Assembly: GCA_900539185.1 (NCBI GenBank)
Contig: UQBG01000002.1
Coordinates: 62,001-126,000 of the forward strand
Reading direction: 5' to 3'
Length of the DNA: 64,000 nucleotides
Source: an uncultured Clostridium sp.
GTDB taxonomy: Bacteria > Bacillota > Clostridia > Lachnospirales > Lachnospiraceae
How positions within the stretch are numbered: the stretch's first letter is position 1; each line of letters opens with the position of its first letter. The position numbers and the translations under genes were made by a program. Below are positions 24,301-33,934 of this stretch, one piece after another. A model generated the notes under the pieces. That model was not told the origin of the DNA. It saw only the letters and a program-made list of their open reading frames with translations, and searched no databases.

Positions 24301-25329
24301 CTACTCGTGTTTTTGCATGTAATTTCTTCTTAACTGGCCACAGGCAGCATCAATATCGCTACCCATACCTCTTCTTATAGTAACATTTATTTGATTATTT
24401 TCAAGTACATATTTGAAATTTTGTATACTTTTGTCGGTTGCGCGCTGATAGTTCCGCTCCTTGATCGGATTGACCGGGATCAGATTCACATGGCATGGAC
24501 GCATGGGTTTTAACAGGTGGCTCAAGCGTTCCGCATGTGCGTTTGTATCATTTACCCTCTGAACCAGACTGTACTCATAGGTCACACGTCTGCCGGTCTT
24601 TTCAAAGTAATACCTACAGGCATCGAACACCTCCGACAAGGTATACCGTCTGGCGATCGGCATCAGTTCCTGCCGTTCCGCATCCGTTGTCGCATGAAGG
24701 GACAGTGCAAATGTGATCTGGAAGTTCTCATCTGCCAGACGCCTGATCTCCGGCACCAGCCCACAGCTTGAGACCGTTATATTTCTCTGACTGATATGCA
24801 GACCTTTTTCTGCAGAAATCAGAGTTAAAAACCGTGTCAGATTCTCATAATTATCCAATGGTTCTCCGGAGCCCATCACAACAATATTCGACACCCGCTC
24901 TCCCATATGATGCTGCATCGCATATACCTGATCCAACATCTCGGAAGTCGTCAGATTTCGAACCATTCCGTCGATGGTCGAAGCACAGAAACGACATCCC
25001 ATCCGGCACCCCACCTGAGAGGAGATGCAGACGGAATTTCCATGCTTATACGGCATCCATACACTCTCGATCAGATTATCATCCCGTAACCGGAACAGGA
25101 ACTTATGCGTTCCGTCCAGCTTGGATGCATAGTCTGCCTCGATCTGTACTCCCTGCCAGTCCTCTGCCAGTTTTTCCCGGATCGTTGCCGGCAGATTCTT
25201 CATTTCCTCCGGGCTGCGAACCAGCTTCTGATGCAACCACTGATAAATCTGACCGCCTCGATAACGCGGCCAGCCTTGTTCGATACAGTATGCTTCCAGT
25301 TCTTCATAGGTTAATGCTCGAATATCCAT
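24301..25329 (-). CDS. rlmN: 23S rRNA/tRNA adenine C2-methyltransferase RlmN
   Basis: RlmN is a radical SAM enzyme that methylates C2 of A2503 in 23S rRNA and A37 of some tRNAs. The 342-residue protein carries the CxxxCxxC cluster in GCRMGCRFCAST, SGEPLDNYENL for SAM, and the conserved C-terminal Cys in DAACGQLRRN used in the methylcysteine mechanism. It is four bases downstream of rsmB. Confidence 0.96.
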   Translation of the reverse strand: MDIRALTYEELEAYCIEQGWPRYRGGQIYQWLHQKLVRSPEEMKNLPATIREKLAEDWQGVQIEADYASKLDGTHKFLFRLRDDNLIESVWMPYKHGNSVCISSQVGCRMGCRFCASTIDGMVRNLTTSEMLDQVYAMQHHMGERVSNIVVMGSGEPLDNYENLTRFLTLISAEKGLHISQRNITVSSCGLVPEIRRLADENFQITFALSLHATTDAERQELMPIARRYTLSEVFDACRYYFEKTGRRVTYEYSLVQRVNDTNAHAERLSHLLKPMRPCHVNLIPVNPIKERNYQRATDKSIQNFKYVLENNQINVTIRRGMGSDIDAACGQLRRNYMQKHE

Positions 25330-25332
25330 TGC

Positions 25333-26745
25333 TTATCTCTCCATTGTTTTCTGCAGTAATGCAACAAAGAAGCCATCACACTTCTGTTTTCCCGGTAATA
25401 ATGTACAGTAGCCTCTCTCCAGATCCGTTCCCGGCTGACCCATAACCTCCGTCCTCAGTTGTTCCGGCAGATACTCGGTGATATCCACCCGTTTCCAGCC
25501 TCCCTGTGCTTCCAGCCATTGAAGCTGTTCTTCATTCTCCATTGGATCCACCGTACAGGTACTATATACCAGATATCCGTCCGGCTTCACATACTTCCGG
25601 GCGGTCAGCAGGATCTCCCGCTGCAGATCCACCAGCTCCCTTAACTGATCCTCCCGGATTCGATACTTAATATCCTGCTTTCTCCCAATCACACCCAAAC
25701 CGGAACAGGGAACATCGGCGATCAGGATATCGATCTTCTCCTCATATGCCGGATCCGGTGTTCTGGCATCCCAGCACCGGACCTCAACATTCGGATACTG
25801 CATCCGTTCCAGATTTTCTAAGATGCGCTCGGTTTTATCCTCGGTCAGATCTCTGGCAATCACCTTGCCGCTCTCCTGTTCGGTTCCGGCCTCCTGCTCC
25901 ACCTGCCAAAGCCGCTCTGCCGCATGCAGGCTCTTTCCTCCCGGTGCCGCACAGATATCCATGATCCAATCTCCTGCCTTTGGTTGAACAAGGCAACCCT
26001 GAAGAACAGAGCTTTCATCCTGTACTGTAATATCGCCCTGTCGAAAGGCCCGGATACGATTCATATAATTGATGGACTGTAACCGCAACGTATTATCCGT
26101 ATAGATGCCCGGTTCTGTCTGTATGGAATCCTCCAGCAGCCGTTCCCGTACCTCGGAAACAGTTGCATGCAGTTGATTTACCCGTACCGTAATCGGAGCC
26201 TCCTGCAGAAAAGCCTGTAGCATTCCCTCCGTAACCTCGCCCGAATACCAGCTAAGCATCGCCTTCACCAGCCATTCCGGCACCGAATAGGTGACTGACA
26301 GATATCGTTCGATGGACGCCTCCCGCTTTGGAAGCTTGAGATGATCCTTGTTTCGAACCAGATTCCGTAACACACCATTGACGTATCCGCTAAGAGAACC
26401 AAAGCCACGCTTCTTTGCCAGCTTCACTCCCTCATTACAGACCGCTTCATCCGGTACTGCATTCATATATTGAATCTGATAAAGACTCATCCGGAGAAGG
26501 CATCGGATCAATGGCTTACACTTGTTCATCGGTGTCTTCGATATCTGATTTAGCAGATAATCAAGCTGAATCTGATACTCGATGGTGCCCTCGGTCAGGC
26601 GCGTATAGAAGCTTCGCTCCTGCTTACTCATATACTGGTATCGCCTTAGTGTTCCACTGACCGCCTCACTGAGTGTTCGTTTATTCCGTTCAATATCTAA
26701 CAGGGAATCCAGTACCAGTTCCCGTACATTGATCTCATTTGCCAT
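25333..26745 (-). CDS. rsmB: 16S rRNA cytosine-967 C5-methyltransferase RsmB
   Basis: RsmB (Sun) methylates C967 of 16S rRNA. The 470-residue protein has an N-terminal NusB-like RNA-binding domain (about 1-140) and a C-terminal methyltransferase with the SAM motif MDICAAPGGKSLHA, the DVPCSGLGVIGR motif (first catalytic Cys) and VYSTCTVDPMENEEQ (second Cys). AGGAAAC precedes the ATG. It lies between fmt and rlmN in the usual order. Confidence 0.96.
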   Translation of the reverse strand: MANEINVRELVLDSLLDIERNKRTLSEAVSGTLRRYQYMSKQERSFYTRLTEGTIEYQIQLDYLLNQISKTPMNKCKPLIRCLLRMSLYQIQYMNAVPDEAVCNEGVKLAKKRGFGSLSGYVNGVLRNLVRNKDHLKLPKREASIERYLSVTYSVPEWLVKAMLSWYSGEVTEGMLQAFLQEAPITVRVNQLHATVSEVRERLLEDSIQTEPGIYTDNTLRLQSINYMNRIRAFRQGDITVQDESSVLQGCLVQPKAGDWIMDICAAPGGKSLHAAERLWQVEQEAGTEQESGKVIARDLTEDKTERILENLERMQYPNVEVRCWDARTPDPAYEEKIDILIADVPCSGLGVIGRKQDIKYRIREDQLRELVDLQREILLTARKYVKPDGYLVYSTCTVDPMENEEQLQWLEAQGGWKRVDITEYLPEQLRTEVMGQPGTDLERGYCTLLPGKQKCDGFFVALLQKTMER

Positions 26746-26775
26746 GTTTCCTACCTATTCTCCGTCACTTACCGT

Positions 26776-27726
26776 TTATCTTGTCAGTTCCATCCCGGGA
26801 GTCACTGTATACCCCAGCAGAAATGCAGCCGTTTCCATCCGTTTCTTTCCTTCCAGCTGCAGTGCAAGTACCCGTAAAGCACCTTCGCTGCACCGGATCA
26901 CAAAGGACTTCTTATCCACAGAAAGAACCCTGCCCGGAGCTACATTTCGCTCCTCTTCTGTAAGATCCTGTTCCTCTATAATATCTGCTTCATAGATTTT
27001 CAACGTCTTACCCTGTATATGAGTATATGCACTCGGCCATGGATTTAGCCCGCGAATCAGACGTTCCAGTTCCCGGGCTGTTTTCGTATAATCCAGCTCT
27101 CCCATTGCTTTGTTCAGCATATGGGCGTAGCAGCTTAACGAATCATCCTGTGGGATTCTGGGTGCCGTCCCCTGCTTTAGCTTCTCAAGCGTTGACAGAA
27201 TCAGCTTTGCTCCTGCCGCTGCCAGCTTATCATGATAGCTGCCTCCTGTTTCCTTTTCATCGATCGGTACCACGACATGTTCGATCATATCGCCGGTATC
27301 CAGCCCTTTTGCCATATACATGGTGGTCACTCCGCTTTCCTTTTCTCCGTCTATGATCACCTGCTGGATCGGAGCTGCTCCCCGATACTTTGGAAGCAGC
27401 GAAGCATGTACATTAATACAGCCAAGCCGCGGAATATTTAATATCGCCTCCGGCAGAATCTGTCCAAATGCTACAACAACAATCACCTCCGGCTGAAGTG
27501 CCCGTATCTCTTCGATCACCTCCGGTTCCCGTACCTTTGGCGGTTGATAGACCGGTATCCCGTATTCCAGTGCCTTTTCCTTTACCGGCGGATACTGCAG
27601 GCTCTTTCCCCTTCCCTTTGGCTTATCCGGCTGTGTATAAACACCGATAACCTCATGTCCCGCCTCTTTGATTGAGGTCAGCACATGCACTGCGAACTCC
27701 GGTGTTCCCATAAATAAAATACGCAT
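26776..27726 (-). CDS. fmt: Methionyl-tRNA formyltransferase
   Basis: Fmt formylates initiator Met-tRNA using 10-formyl-THF. It is full length at 316 residues. Motifs are MRILFMGTPEFAVHVL, the catalytic NVHASLLPKYRGAAPIQ, and MYMAKGLDTGDMI. A C-terminal OB-like tRNA-binding domain follows. Its ATG overlaps the def stop (TAATG), so the enzymes that add and remove the formyl group are translationally coupled. Confidence 0.97.
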   Translation of the reverse strand: MRILFMGTPEFAVHVLTSIKEAGHEVIGVYTQPDKPKGRGKSLQYPPVKEKALEYGIPVYQPPKVREPEVIEEIRALQPEVIVVVAFGQILPEAILNIPRLGCINVHASLLPKYRGAAPIQQVIIDGEKESGVTTMYMAKGLDTGDMIEHVVVPIDEKETGGSYHDKLAAAGAKLILSTLEKLKQGTAPRIPQDDSLSCYAHMLNKAMGELDYTKTARELERLIRGLNPWPSAYTHIQGKTLKIYEADIIEEQDLTEEERNVAPGRVLSVDKKSFVIRCSEGALRVLALQLEGKKRMETAAFLLGYTVTPGMELTR

Positions 27727-28187
27727 TATTCTACCTCTCTTAATCCACCGTCTGCACGATCCCGATACAGGATGCCCTTTAAATGATCCAGTTCATGACA
27801 GATTGCTCTTGCCTTGAGTTCGGTTCCTTCTATAATGACGGTCTCCATATTTTCATTGAATGCCTGACACTTTACATAGTTCGGTCTGGTAACCGTTCCT
27901 ACCTTTCCCGGCAGGCTTAAGCAGCCTTCATCCCCAGTCTGTTCTCCACTCTGTTCGATGATCTCCGGATTAATCAGTACAAGCGGATCATCATCTCCGA
28001 TATCGATAACAACGATCTGCTTTAAGATACCGACCTGCGGACCTGCCAGTCCGACTCCGTTTGCTTCATACATCGTATCAAACATATCATCGATCAACTG
28101 CTCCAGTCTCGGTGTCATCTTGTCAATTGGCTTACATTGTTTTCTGAGGATTGGATCTCCTTCGAGTCTTATTTTACGAATTCCCAT
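27726..28187 (-). CDS. def: Peptide deformylase
   Basis: Def removes the formyl group from nascent proteins. The 153-residue product has the three metalloprotease motifs: GVGLAGPQVGI, EGCLSLPG (metal Cys) and ICHELDHLKG (HExxH variant HELDH, supplying two His and the catalytic Glu). It is short, without the C-terminal extension of type II enzymes. It follows priA after 78 bases and overlaps fmt. Confidence 0.97.
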   Translation of the reverse strand: MGIRKIRLEGDPILRKQCKPIDKMTPRLEQLIDDMFDTMYEANGVGLAGPQVGILKQIVVIDIGDDDPLVLINPEIIEQSGEQTGDEGCLSLPGKVGTVTRPNYVKCQAFNENMETVIIEGTELKARAICHELDHLKGILYRDRADGGLREVE

Positions 28188-28265
28188 GGTTATTTCCGCC
28201 TTTCTGCTTCATTTCTACGGTAAAGTATACCTGTTTTTTGCTTTATATTCAATATCTCTATCTTT

Positions 28266-30554
28266 TCAATATCCCTTCATCGGATTCAGGTCAAAGTACA
28301 CCCGGATCTGATTTTGCTCCTGCATGATTCCAACCTGTGCTTCGATCTGCGCCCGCACAGTAAGGAGTGCCGCTTCGTCCAGTGATTTCAGATACAGTAC
28401 CCGCCGATAAAGATCCTTCACCTTTGCGATCACCGGTGTTGCCGGCCCGATTACCCGTACCGGATCTACCGGATGTTCCGAATCGACTACACGACTTTTG
28501 ACCTCCTCTTCACTGACCGTTCTGGCATAGGCCGCGATCCTCCCGGCCACCAGATCTACAACCGCTTCCTGCTCCGAGGTGATCAGCACTGCCAGCATGT
28601 TGCAGACCGGCGGATACCGTAGCAGTCGGCGATATGCGATTTCATTCTCATAAAAAGCCTCATAGTCCTGGCTTGCCGCTGTTTGTATCACTACCTGCTC
28701 CGGATCATAGCTCTGAATCACAACCCGTCCCGGCTTCTCTCCCCGTCCGGCTCTGCCTGCCGCCTGTGTCAGCAGATCAAAAGTTCGTTCGCCTGCCATA
28801 TAGTCCTGACTGTGCAAAGAAAGATCCGCCGCCAGAACCCCGACCAGTGTCACATTCGGAAAGTCATGTCCCTTTACGATCATCTGGGTTCCCACCAGAA
28901 TATCCGCTTTGCCATCCGCAAATGCTTCGAGGATAGCCTCATGTCCCTGTTTTCCCTTTGTCGTATCGGCATCCATACGCAGAATCGTCGCCTCTGGGAA
29001 CCGTTCCCGCAGCTCTCCTTCCACCATCTGAGTACCGGATCCGAATCGTCCGATCATGGCAGATCCGCAGACCTTACACTTCTGAACAAATGGTTCCTCA
29101 TATCCACAGTAATGACAAACCAATCTGGGATGTCCGGTATTATGATCATGATAGGTCAGTGACACCTGACAATGCGGACAATTGACGACCTCTCCGCAGC
29201 TTCGGCAGGATACAAAACTGGAATATCCACGCCGATTCATAAAGATCATGATCTGCTCCTTTGCTTCCAGCCGTTCCTGAATCAGGTTTTGAAGCCGATA
29301 ACTGAATCGGCTTCGATTGCCGTTTTGCAGTTCTTCCCGCATATCGATCAGTTCTACCTCCGGCAGTCTTGCTGCCCTTGCACGATCTGTCAGCTTCCAC
29401 AGGCGATACTCCCCTTTTTGTGCCCGATAGTATGCATTCAGAGATGGGGTTGCCGATCCTAAGATGATGCTGGCTCCACACATCTGTGCACGTTTCTCTG
29501 CCACCTCTCTAGCATGATACTTCGGGATATTATCACTCTTATAGCTCCCTTCCTGTTCCTCATCGATCACAATCAGACCAAGATTCGGAAACGGTGCAAA
29601 CAATGCAGATCGGGGACCGATTACAATATCGACCTCTCTGCGTCGGATCCGTTCGAACTGATCATACCGTTCCCCATCACTCATCCGGGAGTTTAGGATT
29701 GTGATCCGATCTCCAAAATGTCTCCGAAACCGCATAACTGTCTGAAAGGTCAGGGCAATCTCCGGAATCAGTACAATCACCTGCCGTCCCTGTTCTAAAA
29801 CGACATCGATCGTATGCATATATACCTCTGTCTTTCCGCTGCCGGTTACCCCGTGAAGCAGATAGGTCTGATAATCTCCTTTCTGATAGTCCTCTGTAAA
29901 CGCTTCTACCAGCGTCTGCTGTGCCGGATTCAGCTCCGGCTCCGGTTCTGTCATCTGTCTTCTGTTGCCTGCCTCCCGGTACTGTGTCTGTGTCCATACT
30001 GTAAGTGTTCCCTCTTCCTGCATCCGATCACAGGTACTCTTACTGATATTTAACTTATCCTTTGCCAGATCGTAAGGAATCTCTCCATGCTCCAGAAGTG
30101 CTTCTAACAGCCGTGCTTTCGCCACATTATGCTTCCGACGGTATTCCAGCAGCCGCAGTCTGCCTTCCTCCGGCTCGACTGCCAGTTGCAGAAGCTTCTT
30201 CTCGACCGGTCGTATCTTTTTCTTTACCGGCATAACCGTCATCAGTGCCTGATACATCGTGGAACCATAGGTTTCCCGCATCCATGCCGCAAGTCTTATC
30301 AACTGTCCCTCTACCGGGATCTGTTTCTCTACGATTCCCTGTACCTGCTTTATGCGTTCCACCGGCCAGTCCGGGTGATCGCTCATCCCGATCACATAGC
30401 CGGTCCGCAGATGATTACCGGTGCCAAAAGGAACCCTGACCTGCATTCCCAGCGATATCTTTCCATACAAAGAAAGGGGCACTTCATACTGAAATGCCCG
30501 ATCAATGGCTTCATGCGAAATATCGATTATTATATCCACATATTTTGCTGACAT
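28266..30554 (-). CDS. priA: Primosomal helicase PriA
   Basis: PriA restarts collapsed replication forks. The 762-residue protein opens with YVDIIIDISHEAIDRAFQY (3' DNA-binding domain), then a winged helix, and the helicase core with GVTGSGKTEVYM (Walker A) and VIDEEQEGSYK (a DEEQ variant of DEEH). Eight Cys for two zinc sites lie between CRSCGEVVNCPHC and CKVCGS. The ATG is preceded by GGAGG and lies inside the murE 3' end, overlapping by 44 bases. Upstream coaBC, usual here in Firmicutes, is absent. Confidence 0.96.
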   Translation of the reverse strand: MSAKYVDIIIDISHEAIDRAFQYEVPLSLYGKISLGMQVRVPFGTGNHLRTGYVIGMSDHPDWPVERIKQVQGIVEKQIPVEGQLIRLAAWMRETYGSTMYQALMTVMPVKKKIRPVEKKLLQLAVEPEEGRLRLLEYRRKHNVAKARLLEALLEHGEIPYDLAKDKLNISKSTCDRMQEEGTLTVWTQTQYREAGNRRQMTEPEPELNPAQQTLVEAFTEDYQKGDYQTYLLHGVTGSGKTEVYMHTIDVVLEQGRQVIVLIPEIALTFQTVMRFRRHFGDRITILNSRMSDGERYDQFERIRRREVDIVIGPRSALFAPFPNLGLIVIDEEQEGSYKSDNIPKYHAREVAEKRAQMCGASIILGSATPSLNAYYRAQKGEYRLWKLTDRARAARLPEVELIDMREELQNGNRSRFSYRLQNLIQERLEAKEQIMIFMNRRGYSSFVSCRSCGEVVNCPHCQVSLTYHDHNTGHPRLVCHYCGYEEPFVQKCKVCGSAMIGRFGSGTQMVEGELRERFPEATILRMDADTTKGKQGHEAILEAFADGKADILVGTQMIVKGHDFPNVTLVGVLAADLSLHSQDYMAGERTFDLLTQAAGRAGRGEKPGRVVIQSYDPEQVVIQTAASQDYEAFYENEIAYRRLLRYPPVCNMLAVLITSEQEAVVDLVAGRIAAYARTVSEEEVKSRVVDSEHPVDPVRVIGPATPVIAKVKDLYRRVLYLKSLDEAALLTVRAQIEAQVGIMQEQNQIRVYFDLNPMKGY

Positions 30555-32010
30555 CTTCTTCCTCCAACACTTCCCGTATCAGCTCACGTTCATCCATATG
30601 GTGCTTCACACCCTTGATCTCCTGATAGTCTTCATGCCCCTTGCCTGCCAGTACGATCACATCCCCCGGCTCTGCATGCAGGATTGCATATCGGAAGGCT
30701 TCCTTTCGATCAATGATCTCAATATAGCTTCCGGATGTCTTCGACATACCGGTAATAATATCATTTATAATATCCTGCGGCTCTTCGTATCTTGGGTTAT
30801 CAGATGTAATAATGGTAAAGTCTGCCATTCGTCCGGCGACCTCTCCCATCTCATACCGTCTGGTCTTCGAGCGATTTCCGCCGCATCCGAAAACCGCGAT
30901 CAGCCGCTTCGGATGATACTCACGCAGCGTTTCCAATATGCTCTCCAGACTAACCGCATTATGTGCATAGTCGATCAGGATCGTAAAGGCATCGGATATC
31001 GGAATCAGTTCCACCCGTCCCCGGACCTTTACGGTTTTTAATGCCTCCTGTATCACAGGAAACGCCACCTGCATTTCATTTGCCACGGCAATCGCTGCCA
31101 AAGAGTTGTAGATACTGAAGGTGCCCGGCATATTTACCATCATCTGTCCTTCTGCCTTTCCGGACAGATGATATTCAATTCCCAGATGACCGCCCTCATT
31201 ATGCAGCACCGGCTCACTTGCATGATAATCTGCTGCTTCGTTCATGCCGTATGTAACTACCTGGCAGGTATGTCCTTTTAAAATCTCCTGATAATGAGGA
31301 TCGTCCTGATTAAAGATTCCGATCTTACACAGCTGAAAAAGTTTACTCTTCCACATACAGTATTCTTCAAAGCTGGCATGCTCGTTTGGTCCGATATGAT
31401 CCTCTGACAGATTCGTAAAGATTCCATAATCAAAGTCTACACCTGCGACACGATCCAGCATCAGTCCCTGAGAGGATACCTCCATAACCACACTGTCCAG
31501 TCCCTGTGCTACCATATCACGCATCGTCCGCTGTAATACTAACGACTCCGGTGTTGTATTCATGGCCGGAATATGCCTCTCTCCATCTATGATCTCTATC
31601 GTACCGATCAGTCCGGTTTTATGCCCGGTCTGCTCTAACATCGACTGAATCATATAGGTTGTCGTTGTCTTCCCCTTCGTACCGGTTATTCCGATCACCG
31701 TCATTTTCTTAGATGGCTCTCCGTAGAACACGGAAGACAGAACTCCCATTGCATATCTGGAGCTTGGAACCTGAATCACCGTCACATGCTCCGGCACCTC
31801 TACCGGATGCTCCACGATCAATACAGCCGCTCCCTTTTCAGCTACCTCCTGTGCGAAGTCATGTCCATCTCTGACACTTCCCGCAATACAGAAAAATAAT
31901 GTTCCCGGCTGCACCTTTCGTGAGTCATTCTCAACCTCTGTCACCTCTGTATCCAAACTTCCCTGTAGCAGGGTATATTCCAATGATTGTAATAACTGTG
32001 ATAGTATCAT
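30511..32010 (-). CDS. murE: UDP-MurNAc-tripeptide synthetase MurE (meso-DAP type)
   Basis: MurE adds the third amino acid to the peptidoglycan stem peptide. The 499-residue protein has ATP loop GTKGKTTTTYMI, central Mur ligase motifs (NTTPESL, MEVSSQGL, NLSEDHIG) and DNPRYEEP, whose DNPR signature indicates meso-diaminopimelate rather than lysine. AAGGGGAG precedes the ATG. It lies between rpoZ and priA, not in the dcw cluster, and overlaps priA by 44 bases. It could be one of several murE copies in the genome. Confidence 0.93.
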   Translation of the reverse strand: MILSQLLQSLEYTLLQGSLDTEVTEVENDSRKVQPGTLFFCIAGSVRDGHDFAQEVAEKGAAVLIVEHPVEVPEHVTVIQVPSSRYAMGVLSSVFYGEPSKKMTVIGITGTKGKTTTTYMIQSMLEQTGHKTGLIGTIEIIDGERHIPAMNTTPESLVLQRTMRDMVAQGLDSVVMEVSSQGLMLDRVAGVDFDYGIFTNLSEDHIGPNEHASFEEYCMWKSKLFQLCKIGIFNQDDPHYQEILKGHTCQVVTYGMNEAADYHASEPVLHNEGGHLGIEYHLSGKAEGQMMVNMPGTFSIYNSLAAIAVANEMQVAFPVIQEALKTVKVRGRVELIPISDAFTILIDYAHNAVSLESILETLREYHPKRLIAVFGCGGNRSKTRRYEMGEVAGRMADFTIITSDNPRYEEPQDIINDIITGMSKTSGSYIEIIDRKEAFRYAILHAEPGDVIVLAGKGHEDYQEIKGVKHHMDERELIREVLEEEDVSKICGYNNRYFA

Positions 32011-32037
32011 AATGATCTCCCCTTTTCTGTCAGATTG

Positions 32038-32064
32038 AAAAAGGAGCTTACCTCGAAGCTCCTT
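32038..32064 (-). terminator. Terminator after rpoZ
   Basis: On the minus strand AAGGAGCTT and AAGCTCCTT form a 9-bp stem with a six-base loop followed by TTTTTC. It begins seven bases after the rpoZ stop and ends 28 bases before the murE ATG. Confidence 0.85.
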
Positions 32065-32070
32065 ATCCGT

Positions 32071-32307
32071 CTATTCCTCTTCGTCACCTACGATTTTTAC
32101 CTTACCGCTGTATAGCTCTTCGACTGCCAGTGAAAGAGGTTTGTTACTTGCACACTTCACCAGCGGCTCTGAACCCGCAATAATCTGTCTGGCACGCTTT
32201 GCTGTTGCCAGAACGATGGAATACCGACTCTGAACAACCGGCTGCTCGCCCGGCTCTACCTCACTGTTAACAACTGCCATTAAATCCGTATACGATGGAT
32301 GTATCAT
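32071..32307 (-). CDS. rpoZ: RNA polymerase omega subunit
   Basis: Omega assists RNA polymerase assembly by wrapping the beta' C-terminus. The 78-residue product contains SRYSIVLATAKRARQII and KPLSLAVEELYSGKV, the conserved core. AAAGGAG precedes the ATG. It follows gmk, as in most Firmicutes, and is closed by a terminator. Confidence 0.95.
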   Translation of the reverse strand: MIHPSYTDLMAVVNSEVEPGEQPVVQSRYSIVLATAKRARQIIAGSEPLVKCASNKPLSLAVEELYSGKVKIVGDEEE

Positions 32308-32322
32308 AATAAAAGCTCCTTT

Positions 32323-32940
32323 CTATAATGCCTTTAGTTCTTCTTTCATTTGGTTCATAAATGCTATATTCTGCTCTGCCATGCAGCCCTTTGCCACAAT
32401 TACAGAATTCACATCCTTTACACACTGATCCAGATCATCATTTACAATGATGTACTCATACTGATCCATATTATCAGACTCTTCCTGTGCCCGCTTCATC
32501 CGCTTCTCAACGACCGCCGGATCCTCTGTACCTCTGCCTACCAGACGGTGCTTCAGTTCTGCAGCACTCGGTGCCGTCAGGAAAATCAGCACTGCATCCG
32601 GATACTGCCGCTTAATATTCATGGCACCCTGGACCTCGATCTCCAGTATCACATTGTGACCGACCGCCAGTTCTTTCTCCACAAATGCCCTCGGTGTGCC
32701 ATAATAGTTTTCTACATAGACAGCCCATTCAATAAATCCATTATAATCAATCAGATTCATGAATTCATCCCGTGACTTAAAGTAGTATTCTCTTCCGTCT
32801 ACCTCTCCTTCCCGCGGTGCACGGGTAGTCGCCGAAATGGATAAGCTATAGCCATAGTCCTGCACCAGTCTCTTTACCACGGTTCCCTTTCCTACACCGG
32901 AGAAACCGGATATAACGATTAACAATCCTTTTTTATTCAT
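32323..32940 (-). CDS. gmk: Guanylate kinase
   Basis: Gmk phosphorylates GMP and dGMP to the diphosphates. At 205 residues it has the P-loop GFSGVGKGTVVKRL, SATTRAPREGEVDGREYYF (GMP binding) and LEIEVQGAMNIKRQYPDA. AGGTGA precedes the ATG. It is 16 bases after yicC; remA, often between these two genes in Firmicutes, is absent. Confidence 0.97.
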   Translation of the reverse strand: MNKKGLLIVISGFSGVGKGTVVKRLVQDYGYSLSISATTRAPREGEVDGREYYFKSRDEFMNLIDYNGFIEWAVYVENYYGTPRAFVEKELAVGHNVILEIEVQGAMNIKRQYPDAVLIFLTAPSAAELKHRLVGRGTEDPAVVEKRMKRAQEESDNMDQYEYIIVNDDLDQCVKDVNSVIVAKGCMAEQNIAFMNQMKEELKAL

Positions 32941-32956
32941 CCAATCTCACCTGACC

Positions 32957-33835
32957 TTATTCAATATTCTGAATCTGCTCCCGGACTTTTTCAATCTCCG
33001 TTTTTAAGTCAATCGCCTTATTAGATATATCCAGGGAGTTCGCTTTGGACAGAATCGTGTTCGCTTCCCGATTCATCTCCTGTGCGATAAAGTCTAACTT
33101 TCGTCCAACGCTTCCACCATCTTCCAGAATCTGCTTTGCACCGGTAATGTGGCTTCTTAAACGAACGGTTTCTTCGTCTACACAGATCTTATCTGCATAT
33201 AAAACAACCTCTGTTGCGATTCGGCTTTCGTCTAAATTACTGCCCTCCAGCAGTTCCTTCACTTTTGCTTCCAGTTTCTCGCGATATTCCTGAACCAGCT
33301 GTGGGGAGCGCTCTTCTATATAATCCACCATGGCCAGCATCTCGGTCAGTTTTCCGGTCAGATCCTGCTTCAGATTCTCACCTTCCCGGGTTCTTGCCGC
33401 TACAAACTGCTCTGCTGCCTGTCGAACCCCTGCATCCAGAATCGTCCACAGTTCCTCTTCATCCATTGGCTGTTCTTCTCTGGTCAATACATCCGGGAAC
33501 TCCGCCAGCTTTACAGATGTAATCTCATTCCGGATTCCAAATTCCTGCCCCATCTGTTCCAGATATGTCATATATTCCCGTGCCACATCTGAATTATATT
33601 TGATGCAGACATCAGATTCCCGATAATTCTCGTACGTAATAAAAATATCGACCTTACCCCGATTGATATACTCCTTTAATACGCTTCGGATCCCTGCTTC
33701 AAAAAAATTCAGTTTCTTTGGCATCTTAATTCCAAACTCACTGTATCGGTGATTGACAGCCTTCATCTCAACCACCAGCTTATAATCTGCAGTGACTGTT
33801 TCACTGCGCCCAAAGCCCGTCATACTGCGAATCAT
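32957..33835 (-). CDS. YicC/YloC-family endoribonuclease
   Basis: YicC/YloC proteins are reported to cleave RNA and to affect stationary-phase and sRNA turnover. The start chosen gives 292 residues opening MIRSMTGFGRSE, the family hallmark, with AAGGTGA before the ATG; a longer frame adds ten residues without similarity. The N-terminal EMKAVNHRYSEFGIKMPKKL and the C-terminal DFIAQEMNREANTILSKAN (DUF1732) are both present. It begins the yicC-gmk-rpoZ set. Confidence 0.93.
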   Translation of the reverse strand: MIRSMTGFGRSETVTADYKLVVEMKAVNHRYSEFGIKMPKKLNFFEAGIRSVLKEYINRGKVDIFITYENYRESDVCIKYNSDVAREYMTYLEQMGQEFGIRNEITSVKLAEFPDVLTREEQPMDEEELWTILDAGVRQAAEQFVAARTREGENLKQDLTGKLTEMLAMVDYIEERSPQLVQEYREKLEAKVKELLEGSNLDESRIATEVVLYADKICVDEETVRLRSHITGAKQILEDGGSVGRKLDFIAQEMNREANTILSKANSLDISNKAIDLKTEIEKVREQIQNIE

Positions 33836-33934
33836 ATCGTCACCTTTTTCCATTATTACTTCCACACTGTATGTGGCATATTCCTTACAATCCTATCTAT
33901 TATACGGTAATCAATAAGAAAAAGTCAATGGATT

